36,797 nucleotides of DNA from a virus. The position numbers were made by a program, and so were the translations under genes. Shown here piece by piece: positions 7,632-14,303 of the stretch. Numbering within the stretch: the first letter of the stretch is position 1; every line of letters starts with the position of its first letter. The DNA is taken from IMG/VR virus record IMGVR_UViG_3300009183_000197, positions 1 to 36,797 of that record. One strand, given 5' to 3'. Under the pieces are notes generated by a model. It saw nothing but the letters and a program-made list of their open reading frames with translations. It did not search any database and was not told where the DNA came from.

Positions 7632-8558
7632 ATGTCCACATTTGGCTCTAACACTATTGGGGGTATTAACCTCAATCTTATTGCTCAAGACTCGCTCACA
7701 ACGCTTCTTGCAGAATTCCCCCTCATCTCCAAGTTCACTACGAACTTTGGTGGCGAAATCGCTACTCGTGGCGAAACCGTCACAACTCGTATCGCCTCCC
7801 GTGTGGAGTCGATTACTGACATTGGTGCAAACGGATATGCCGTTAGCGATGTCACCTCTGAAGCCCGTCAAATCACGCTGAATAAGCATAAGGGTTTCGT
7901 GATGGGTTTCTCGGATGGTGAAGTCGCAATGGGTGGTTATGAAGTTCTTCGCAGAACCTTCATCCGTCCTGCCGCTTGGGCCGTCTCTAAGGCCGTCCTT
8001 GACGACATCTTCGCCCTCATCACCGAAAGCAACTACCCAGAAGTCGTTCCTTATGGTTCCACCGTTTATAACGGAACCGTTGCCGCTTTTGATGCTGATG
8101 CCGTTGCCAACATCTCACAGGCTCTTACCGACAGATTCGTTCCTCAGAATGGCCGAATCCTTATCGTCAAGCCCTCGCTGTACACATCTCTGGCTAAGGA
8201 TAACGCCATCAGTGCACAGTATGCTTCGGGTACTAACGCTCCTCTTACTGAAAATCTTCTGCCTCGTATCCACGGGTTTGAAGTCAATCAGTATGCGGCC
8301 TTCCCATCTGGCACTGTCACTAACATGAAGGGCATTGCTTGCAACTCAGAGTCCATCATCATCGCCACTCGCCAGCCCGCCCTGCCCACCAACTGGTATG
8401 GCAATGTTGCCTCGGCCACAGACGAAAAGTCTGGCCTCACCGTCCAAGTCCGTGAATGGTATGACGGCGACCAAGGTAAGCAGAAACTCTCAATGAGCAT
8501 CCTCTACGGAGTTCAGAAGGGTTCTATCGGTACGCTCGGTAAGATTATCGCCTCTTAA
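7632..8558 (+). CDS. Major capsid protein (HK97 fold, P22-coat-like)
   Basis: A 308-residue protein at the major capsid position. The N-terminal helix (NLIAQDSLTTLLAEFPLISKF), the early GETVTTRI strand, the LNKHKGFVMGFSDGE segment, the central A-domain helix with DADAVANISQAL and RILIVKPSLYTSL, and the C-terminal REWYDGDQGKQKLSMSILYG stretch are the typical order for coat proteins of the P22/HK97-fold group. It has a regular, abundant-protein codon choice rich in C-ending codons compared with neighbours. There is no SD; the leader is A/T-rich. The gene is flanked by terminators at 7553-7580 and 8585-8606, forming a single-gene unit that can be expressed at high level. Confidence 0.9.
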   Translation: MSTFGSNTIGGINLNLIAQDSLTTLLAEFPLISKFTTNFGGEIATRGETVTTRIASRVESITDIGANGYAVSDVTSEARQITLNKHKGFVMGFSDGEVAMGGYEVLRRTFIRPAAWAVSKAVLDDIFALITESNYPEVVPYGSTVYNGTVAAFDADAVANISQALTDRFVPQNGRILIVKPSLYTSLAKDNAISAQYASGTNAPLTENLLPRIHGFEVNQYAAFPSGTVTNMKGIACNSESIIIATRQPALPTNWYGNVASATDEKSGLTVQVREWYDGDQGKQKLSMSILYGVQKGSIGTLGKIIAS

Positions 8559-8584
8559 TCTTCTTAAAGATAAGAAAAACAAGA

Positions 8585-8606
8585 CCCCCAGAAATGGGGG
8601 TTTTTT
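8585..8606 (+). terminator. Rho-independent terminator after the capsid gene
   Basis: Stem CCCCCA/TGGGGG with a GAAA tetraloop followed by TTTTTT. It is a strong intrinsic terminator 26 bases after the capsid stop, immediately before the TTGACA element at 8614-8619. Confidence 0.92.
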
Positions 8607-8634
8607 GTTTTAGTTGACAATTGTCCAGCATGAA

Positions 8635-8865
8635 ATGGCATTTCCAGATTATTCTATTGTTCATTATGAACGCCCAGACCCAGTAACGCCAGCAAATACA
8701 ATTGTTGAGCGTCCATTGATTTTTACAAGAGTGACAGAGGCTAGAACATTTTATAATTATTGCGTATCGCAAAATTGGCGTTGCTGGCTTTTTGAAAAGC
8801 CACAGCCCAACTTATTTCATAGAAACGACAGCATTACTGTTGTTCCATATGTGAATCAAGACTAA
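8635..8865 (+). CDS. Small protein with the MA[FY]PDYSIV module (copy 1)
   Basis: A 76-residue protein starting MAFPDYSIVHYERPDP. It consists almost only of a module shared with the proteins at 8888 and 9469: an initial beta strand ending in YSIV, a helix (TRVTEARTFYNYCVSQ) and a closing strand plus loop (RCWLFEKPQPNLFHRNDS). ATG 8635 was chosen because it aligns the paralogues; an upstream TTG at 8614 coincides with TTGACA. The start lies 15 bases after TTGACA and directly downstream of the capsid terminator. The domain is not recognised. Position after the capsid gene suggests a decoration or accessory virion protein, as inference. Confidence 0.7.
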   Translation: MAFPDYSIVHYERPDPVTPANTIVERPLIFTRVTEARTFYNYCVSQNWRCWLFEKPQPNLFHRNDSITVVPYVNQD

Positions 8866-8887
8866 TAGTTGACATATCTCAATATTC

Positions 8888-9097
8888 ATGGCTTACCCAG
8901 CATATTCCATTGTTGTCATCGAAACGACAGTAAACAATGTCACAACCGCAGAAACTGCTATTTTTCAAAAGAATGCAGACGCTGTAATTGTGTATGAAAA
9001 TGCAATTAAGATTGGTAAAAGAGCATTTTTATACGAACAGCCAATTCCGACAAAGTTTCGTAGAAAAGACAGTCAGCCGTTTAGCACTGGTAATTAA
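8888..9097 (+). CDS. Small protein with the MAYPxYSIV module (copy 2)
   Basis: A 69-residue paralogue of the preceding gene and of the N-terminus of the 659-residue protein at 9469. It shares MAYPAYSIVVIE, a central helix (AVIVYENAIKIGKRAF) and the ending LYEQPIPTKFRRKDS. The start codon is exactly 13 bases after TTGACA (8869-8874), which itself follows the stop of copy 1 directly. No SD sequence is visible. Function unknown; probably a small virion component. Confidence 0.72.
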   Translation: MAYPAYSIVVIETTVNNVTTAETAIFQKNADAVIVYENAIKIGKRAFLYEQPIPTKFRRKDSQPFSTGN

Positions 9098-9135
9098 CGC
9101 TTGACATACACAAATTTAACCCAACAATACACCAC

Positions 9136-9447
9136 ATGTCACTAAGATTCTCATTTTTAATCACAATTGATTCAAAGGGTACTCCTTCTGCAAAGATTTA
9201 CAAGAAGGAAAATGCACAAGATGGATTAAACGACTTTTCCAAGGCAAGGGAGCAGGGCAAGGAAGCGTACTGGTTCCATTCCCCAAAGGAGGACAAGCGT
9301 TGCAAGTCTGAAGTGGCAAGACAAGAACAGGCGGATGCCGTGACTGGGATTTCAAAAGAAGTCACTGAAGAGATTAAGGTTGTCGAGTCAACTGGAACGA
9401 CCAATAAGCAACCAAAGTTTGCTTCTGGCCTTACAGACTTAGATTAA
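9136..9447 (+). CDS. Small protein, divergent member of the same module family
   Basis: A 103-residue protein whose first ~60 residues resemble the module of its neighbours more loosely: an opening strand FSFLITIDSKG, a helix (GLNDFSKAREQGKEAYWF) and SPKEDKRCKS. The GKEAYWF segment aligns with GKRAFYF in the protein at 9469. The C-terminal ~45 residues are polar and likely disordered. TTGACA lies 29 bases before the ATG, with AACAAT 16 bases later as a possible -10, which would give a nearly leaderless mRNA. The product is not recognised. Confidence 0.62.
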   Translation: MSLRFSFLITIDSKGTPSAKIYKKENAQDGLNDFSKAREQGKEAYWFHSPKEDKRCKSEVARQEQADAVTGISKEVTEEIKVVESTGTTNKQPKFASGLTDLD

Positions 9448-9468
9448 AGTTGACAATAAGCCACGAAT

Positions 9469-11448
9469 GTGGCTTATCCAGATTATTCTATTGTCATCAT
9501 TTCCGTCACCGAGGGTGGCGTAACGACTGATTACGCTAAGTGCTTTTTCAACAACGCCCTTGCGGACAAGTATTACAAGCAAGCGGTTTCAGAAGGAAAA
9601 CGAGCATTCTACTTTGACCGACCAACCCCGTCAAGATTTGAAAGAAATGACACACAAAAGTTGGTTGTAAATTCTCAAAAGAACCTTGAACTTCAACCAG
9701 TAACAACTCCATCTGCTTCTGGAGACCAAGGAAGTACAATAACTGTAAAAGAAGCATTTTCTGTTGCTACAAGCATTATTGTTGAAAGCAACCTCAAGGT
9801 AATTGAAACTATTCAAACTGCAAGTTTTCAGGCTGGAGAAAAGGTTTATGAAATTCACGACAATCTTTTTACTAAGATTAGAAAGTTTATTGGATTTGAA
9901 TACAAGCCTTATAATACAATAGCGGCTGAATTAACTCATACAAACAAAAGAATTGTATTAAGACATAATGGCTCTGGCTTTTTTCTTGCACCAACAATTA
10001 CAAAACTGTGGCCCGACAAGGATGAATATGTTGACCAACAACCAGTTCCTTTTTTAATTGATATTGAAGGTGCTATGGTTGGAGATGGTTTAAAGACTGA
10101 GAGAAGAACATATAACGGTATGCAGTCTGACACTGGGGTTGTCTCTTATTTTTATCAATATTTGCCAGAAGATACTCTTCTTTTTGAAACTATTGATTTC
10201 AAGTTCCTTTCAGATGGAGCGGGATGGTACACAAGATTAGCAAATGGCGGCGGCGGTGGCGGTGGCGGCAATAGTTATTCTAATTGCGACCAAGAAGGTA
10301 CACTTTATCAAGAAGAAATTGGTAATGCCCTGAACAGCGGACTCACCAACGATGAGGGTGTATATATTCCATTTGTAAACGGAAATGCTACAACATTAAT
10401 TAAGGCTGATGGAAAGTGCGGAACAAGCCAAGAACCATCAGTTAAGTGGATGGAGGCTGGAGTTGCTATCACTGAAGACTTTTATTATGTTTACAAACAT
10501 GACGGAAATGGTGGTTATTCTAGGGAATTACAGCCAAATGTTGCTGACCCAGAAATTCCAACTCCAGAAGACGGACACGACCCAGAAAAGCAATGCCCTC
10601 CAGCGGGAGATATTGCTGGAGAAGAGAGAGAATACACTCAACAGGAAGTCATTGGCAACGATGAGCGTCTTGGTGAATACAGGTATAATCCAGTGGTTCA
10701 TATTAAGGTTATTATGAATGATGGTGAATGTGGAACATATGTGGAAAGTGAAAGAGACGAGTTTGTTGAGGCTGGAATATTTATCAAAACAAACTATCAA
10801 GAATCAACTGGAAAGACTTGGATAATGGTTACTGATGTAAATGGAGGATGGGGTGCTTATGAGGCTTTTGACACTACGGAAACCGATGGTAGCAATGTTC
10901 CAGACCCAGAACCGCCACCAGAAGAACCAACCGTAGTTGAACCACCTCCTCCTCCTCCAGAAGACCCTTGCACGGGTGGAAATCCAAACTCCCCAACAGG
11001 AACATATAGAAGAAAGCCCAATGGAGACTTCTGGGGCAAGTTCGCACTTGGTGGGCTCAAAAGAAAGGTTACAATTGGAGTTCCAGCGGGATACCAATCT
11101 TCTAATATTGCTGGGACTGGAACTGGAACAACTTGGACTTTCTGCACTGGACAGAGATGGATGGATAGACAAATTTCCAAGGGTTCATGTGAGGGCTGGT
11201 CAAACGAGCCAAACGCAAGTGAATCAACATGGCAACAGCCAGCAGGAGCGGATTGCCCATCTTTCCCCGCTGGGCCAGCCCTTATGGGTGGACAGGGTGG
11301 AGTTGCAAATTCAAACGAAGAAGTCATAAAGGTTTTTTACAAACTTGAGGCAAAGGTAAATGGTGTTCAAACTTTTTCTACCAAGCAGTTCTTCCCAAGG
11401 CATGACGGCCATGGCAATGTCGCTTGGGTTCCTTATAGCAACAACTAA
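9469..11448 (+). CDS. Large modular structural protein with MAYPDYSIV head domain
   Basis: A 659-residue protein starting at a GTG 13 bases after TTGACA (9450-9455); this start aligns it with copies 1 and 2. Residues 1-62 are the shared module (YSIV, GKRAFYF, PTPSRFERNDT). A helical part (~80-150) and a beta-rich part follow, then a Gly8 linker near residue 260. Two internal repeats come next, about 104 residues apart, each with DG[KE]CGT and an [ME]EAG[VI]xI segment (residues ~314 and ~418). A proline-rich linker (~485-500) leads to a final cysteine- and tryptophan-containing domain. The build suggests a capsid-anchored or tail-anchored decoration or adhesion protein. It ends just before a strong terminator. 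Function is inferred from architecture only. Confidence 0.7.
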   Translation: MAYPDYSIVIISVTEGGVTTDYAKCFFNNALADKYYKQAVSEGKRAFYFDRPTPSRFERNDTQKLVVNSQKNLELQPVTTPSASGDQGSTITVKEAFSVATSIIVESNLKVIETIQTASFQAGEKVYEIHDNLFTKIRKFIGFEYKPYNTIAAELTHTNKRIVLRHNGSGFFLAPTITKLWPDKDEYVDQQPVPFLIDIEGAMVGDGLKTERRTYNGMQSDTGVVSYFYQYLPEDTLLFETIDFKFLSDGAGWYTRLANGGGGGGGGNSYSNCDQEGTLYQEEIGNALNSGLTNDEGVYIPFVNGNATTLIKADGKCGTSQEPSVKWMEAGVAITEDFYYVYKHDGNGGYSRELQPNVADPEIPTPEDGHDPEKQCPPAGDIAGEEREYTQQEVIGNDERLGEYRYNPVVHIKVIMNDGECGTYVESERDEFVEAGIFIKTNYQESTGKTWIMVTDVNGGWGAYEAFDTTETDGSNVPDPEPPPEEPTVVEPPPPPPEDPCTGGNPNSPTGTYRRKPNGDFWGKFALGGLKRKVTIGVPAGYQSSNIAGTGTGTTWTFCTGQRWMDRQISKGSCEGWSNEPNASESTWQQPAGADCPSFPAGPALMGGQGGVANSNEEVIKVFYKLEAKVNGVQTFSTKQFFPRHDGHGNVAWVPYSNN

Positions 11449-11467
11449 GGGGTAGACACCAAACAAG

Positions 11468-11493
11468 GGGTGGCAGAAATGCCACCCTTTTTT
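11468..11493 (+). terminator. Rho-independent terminator abutting a start codon
   Basis: Stem GGGTGGCA/TGCCACCC with a GAAA tetraloop and a TTTTTT tract (11488-11493). The next gene's likely ATG (11494) follows the last T directly, so that gene must be read by transcripts passing the hairpin or by initiation inside it. Confidence 0.88.
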
Positions 11494-11814
11494 ATGTCTT
11501 TATGGGATGAAATATCTGCTGACGGTAGCCAGTTCTTAAGTGAATTTGGAAGGTCAATTACATTTAGAGGGATAAGCGTTGTTGCCCTTGTAGACACCAA
11601 TCCAATTGAACAGGCTCTGGAAAATGGAGGATTTGTGTATACCTCTGGATACCGTGTTCGCATGCTTGCTGTGGCTGGCTCTGTCTACGCAGTGACCCCT
11701 CCAAGGCACGGAGAATCTATGGCGGTATATGGACACCCATACACCATTAAACAGGTCACAGTGCGGCCTCCAAGCCCTTGGATTGATGTGTTCGTCATCG
11801 CCTCTAATCAGTAA
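11494..11814 (+). CDS. Putative head-tail connector (lambda FII-like position)
   Basis: A protein of about 106 residues starting MSLWDEISADGSQF. Its size and beta-rich C-terminal half (VRMLAVAGSVYAV, HPYTIKQVTVRPP, WIDVFVIAS) fit small head-closure or head-tail joining proteins such as lambda FII, and it stands at the head-to-tail transition. Alternative in-frame starts at GTG 11470 and ATG 11479 would put the initiation site inside the terminator hairpin. The stop overlaps the next start (TAATG). Family call is tentative. Confidence 0.5.
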   Translation: MSLWDEISADGSQFLSEFGRSITFRGISVVALVDTNPIEQALENGGFVYTSGYRVRMLAVAGSVYAVTPPRHGESMAVYGHPYTIKQVTVRPPSPWIDVFVIASNQ

Positions 11815-12650
11815 TGGCATCATCGACAGTTACAGTAGAAGCATTTTACCCAGTTCCCGTTGAGACAATAAGGGAATTTAGAAGACTTGGTCACATATTC
11901 TTAAGGGAACATTCCGTAAGCATGTGCCATGACCTTATTGGGGCATCATATCCACTAGCGGCTGGTTCATTTGATAAAGCAATTGGAAACCAGCAAAATG
12001 TAGCAAATGGTGCATTTAAATCAATCAGAGCCAGAACACTGGCTAACTGGTTGTTTGATAAGGACTACCAATCTGCCGAGCAATATAAATTTAACGGATT
12101 TAGTCCATATATAAATCAATTATATAATCAAAAAGAATGGCTTAGACTTGAGGCCGTGTTCAAGGGAGCACCTCACAACATTCAGCCAGACGGGAAGTCT
12201 CCAGTTGAAGTTGCCGACACGGCAACGCTTGAGATGCTTTATGATTGGAAAAAGCGTAGAGGGAGAGCCACCCAGAAGAAGCCAATTTATATTAGAAACT
12301 GGAAGTCAATAGACGCCGTAAAGAATAATAAATCAATATTCTCCAGAGTCGGAGTGATGGCTGGCGGATGGCTAAAGGCCGCAAAAATGCTTGGAAACAA
12401 GCCAAGGGCAAATACAAAAGGTTTTTATAATCAAATTTGGTTGCAAAAGGGGGGTCTTGGAAGTGCTATGATGACTGAAACTGAGGGAGAAATAACATAT
12501 ACATTCTACAATGAATATGCTAATATTGGCGGATACATGACCAAGCCCGCCGCCAAGGCGGCTATCAAGGCCAGACATGCATTATGCGATGCTGAGTTCC
12601 CGTTGCTCTGGGACCAAACGATGAAAAACACGGGCTATTCCCCCACTTGA
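11814..12650 (+). CDS. Putative tail completion / minor tail protein (gpZ position)
   Basis: A 278-residue protein translationally coupled to the connector gene. The N-terminal helix region (PVETIREFRRLGHIFLREHS), a central basic part (WKKRRGRATQKK) and a C-terminal segment with alternating Ala/Lys (KPAAKAAIKARHAL) are visible; no motif is decisive. Position between connector and tail-terminator candidates corresponds to lambda gpZ, which completes the tail end that joins the head. The stop TGA lies within a TTGACA (12647-12652). The role is inferred from gene order. Confidence 0.45.
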   Translation: MASSTVTVEAFYPVPVETIREFRRLGHIFLREHSVSMCHDLIGASYPLAAGSFDKAIGNQQNVANGAFKSIRARTLANWLFDKDYQSAEQYKFNGFSPYINQLYNQKEWLRLEAVFKGAPHNIQPDGKSPVEVADTATLEMLYDWKKRRGRATQKKPIYIRNWKSIDAVKNNKSIFSRVGVMAGGWLKAAKMLGNKPRANTKGFYNQIWLQKGGLGSAMMTETEGEITYTFYNEYANIGGYMTKPAAKAAIKARHALCDAEFPLLWDQTMKNTGYSPT

Positions 12651-12665
12651 CATAATTACAATAAT

Positions 12666-13094
12666 ATGAGCGTTAAAAGAGCAGTAGAATGGAACTTCAA
12701 GACAAGGCTGGCAGAAGAGTTTGCTGGTTGGCCGATTTCGGTTAATTTGTTTGAGGCATCCAGACAGGAGGAAAGGGTTCTGCCATGCGTAATACTAAGT
12801 GCCAATAGCGTAGCGTTGGCCGTAGACCACCCCGATAACATGGTTAACTTTGATGTAGACATGGATTTAGTTATATTAACCAATCTTGATGAAATAAATG
12901 TAAACCAGCATAGAGACATTGTTGACAAGTGCTTGAGAAAGATGAATGAGAAGATTACAAGAACAAAGTCTACAATTACATATCTTTACCTTTATTCAAC
13001 GACATACAGGGATACTTCTGAGGAAATAGCAGACAGAAAAACTGGGACGATTGTATCATACAGGGTAACTTGTAATTATAACCCATTTACTTAA
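12666..13094 (+). CDS. Putative tail terminator (gpU-like)
   Basis: A 142-residue alpha/beta protein starting MSVKRAVEWNFKTRL. The first helix, the strand LPCVILSANSV, the strand VDMDLVILTN, the helix HRDIVDKCLRKMNEKI and the last strands TYLYLYSTTYRD and GTIVSYRVTCNY give the alternation seen in tail-terminator proteins (lambda gpU group), which stop tail tube growth and bind the connector. The start is exactly 13 bases after TTGACA, whose TGA is the stop codon of the previous gene. Confidence 0.52.
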   Translation: MSVKRAVEWNFKTRLAEEFAGWPISVNLFEASRQEERVLPCVILSANSVALAVDHPDNMVNFDVDMDLVILTNLDEINVNQHRDIVDKCLRKMNEKITRTKSTITYLYLYSTTYRDTSEEIADRKTGTIVSYRVTCNYNPFT

Positions 13095-13117
13095 AGTTGA
13101 CAGCCAGCCATTCGCAT

Positions 13118-13240
13118 ATGGTCTTAGCACTTATTTCATTTCTTATTGGAGGCGTTGCTGGCTTTGTTGCTGGCGTCAGAAACGCAAAGTCGTCCAAGGT
13201 TGAAGCCTTAGATAAAGCCATCTCAAACTTCAAAAAGTAA
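13118..13240 (+). CDS. Small single-span membrane protein
   Basis: A 40-residue ORF (MVLALISFLIGGVAGFVAGV, then a basic and helical tail). It has one glycine-containing transmembrane segment followed by RNAKSSK, predicted N-out/C-in. TTGACA precedes the ATG by 15 bases, the same arrangement as at nearby genes, which supports it as real. Such a membrane peptide among tail genes is unexpected; the function is unknown. Confidence 0.6.
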   Translation: MVLALISFLIGGVAGFVAGVRNAKSSKVEALDKAISNFKK

Positions 13241-13251
13241 TATAAAATACC

Positions 13252-13662
13252 ATGTCTGACACATTTTCAACAAATCCTCCCCACATTGATGCAATTAACC
13301 CGAGCGTTGTTACGCACGGCACGATTCTCAAGTACGGTATTGAAGACATTGTTATTACTGGAATCCTTATTGATTCTTATTCTAGAAGCATTAAGTTTGC
13401 GTCAACGGAAGAAATTGTTGACCAAAACGGCATTGTTTCTGGAGTTCGTATGTCTGATGGTCGTGCCGACATCTCATTGAGCGGACGAATTAAGTCTACT
13501 ATTACCGTATTTCCAGTGTCAGTTGGCGATGTTCTTCAGTGCAACGGCGACAAGGCCGTGATTACAGATGTTTCCATGTCTGCTGGTTCAAAGGATTTCG
13601 TCAAGGTAGACATCAAAGCGACATCATACGAAGGTATCGCCGCTATCAAGCCGAATTCTTAA
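13252..13662 (+). CDS. Putative tail tube protein
   Basis: A 136-residue protein with almost continuous beta-strand propensity (TILKYGIEDIVITGILID, GRADISLSGRIKSTITVF, FVKVDIKATSYEG). It lies between the tail terminator and the assembly chaperone, the place of the major tail tube protein. It is small for a tube protein but within the range of single-domain tubes. No motif is diagnostic; the call depends on synteny and secondary structure. Confidence 0.42.
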   Translation: MSDTFSTNPPHIDAINPSVVTHGTILKYGIEDIVITGILIDSYSRSIKFASTEEIVDQNGIVSGVRMSDGRADISLSGRIKSTITVFPVSVGDVLQCNGDKAVITDVSMSAGSKDFVKVDIKATSYEGIAAIKPNS

Positions 13663-13685
13663 TTGAATAACGGCTAAAAAATGCC

Positions 13686-14303
13686 GTGGACAATAGATAC
13701 TTAACAGCGTTTCTTACTCCAAAGAAACACCGAGTTGCGGGTGTATGGCTTGACACATTTTGTTGTCGCCACATGCTCGTGCTTGAGGCTATAAAGTCTC
13801 CACTTCTTAGTGGAGGAGAAGGACTTCCAACTTTAGACGACTTGATTCGTGCTATAAGAATTTGCTCAACAAAGTCTTGGATGGAGGCCATTGAAGAGCC
13901 GTCATTCTATGAAAATGTAAAATTTAATTATCTCCATATAAGCATGGAGGCAATGCAGAAATCCTTTGAGGGTTTCAAACTTTACATGTCAGAGTCAATG
14001 TCAATACCCAAGGTCTGGGTTAAGCAGGATGGAGAAATTAAACAGAACAGTGAAAAGACTGGAGGCGGAATACCGCCCAGTCTTGCATTGACAGTTATGC
14101 TTATGACCAAGTTTAACTTCTCAGAGGAGGAGGCATGGAACATGCCGTATTGCAGGGCAGTATGGTATTCCATAGCCTTTGCCTCGCAAGAAGGCAGTGA
14201 CATTAAGATAATTACAACATCCGAAGAAGAGAACGCCGAAGAAGACAAGAAGCGTCTTGACGAAATTGAGAGTCTGGCAAGAAACACGGGGGGATTAAAG
14301 TAA
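13686..14303 (+). CDS. Putative tail assembly chaperone
   Basis: A 205-residue, mostly helical protein directly before the tape measure gene. It begins at GTG 13686; the next in-frame Met is about 30 residues later. The segment FSEEEAWNMPYCRAVWYSIAFASQ resembles the C-terminal helical region of tail chaperones that coat the tape measure during tube assembly. The end is acidic (SEEENAEEDKKRLDEIE). The stop overlaps the tape measure start (TAATG), and a run of six G followed by A sits five codons from the stop, which could allow slippage into the tape measure frame. Confidence 0.5.
   Translation: MDNRYLTAFLTPKKHRVAGVWLDTFCCRHMLVLEAIKSPLLSGGEGLPTLDDLIRAIRICSTKSWMEAIEEPSFYENVKFNYLHISMEAMQKSFEGFKLYMSESMSIPKVWVKQDGEIKQNSEKTGGGIPPSLALTVMLMTKFNFSEEEAWNMPYCRAVWYSIAFASQEGSDIKIITTSEEENAEEDKKRLDEIESLARNTGGLK
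14288..14294 (+). other. Possible -1 frameshift heptamer GGGGGGA
   Basis: G GGG GGA is in register with the chaperone frame and fits X XXY YYZ. A -1 slip here continues as Ile-Lys-Val-Met into the tape measure frame at 14303. Chaperone frameshifting is common in tailed phages, though usually it makes a longer chaperone rather than a fusion to the tape measure. Confidence 0.25.

Noticed and set aside
10857-11327. Minus-strand 156-codon frame opposite the 659-residue protein
   Set aside because: Its Gly/Ser/Pro content mirrors the proline-rich linker on the + strand; it is a shadow.
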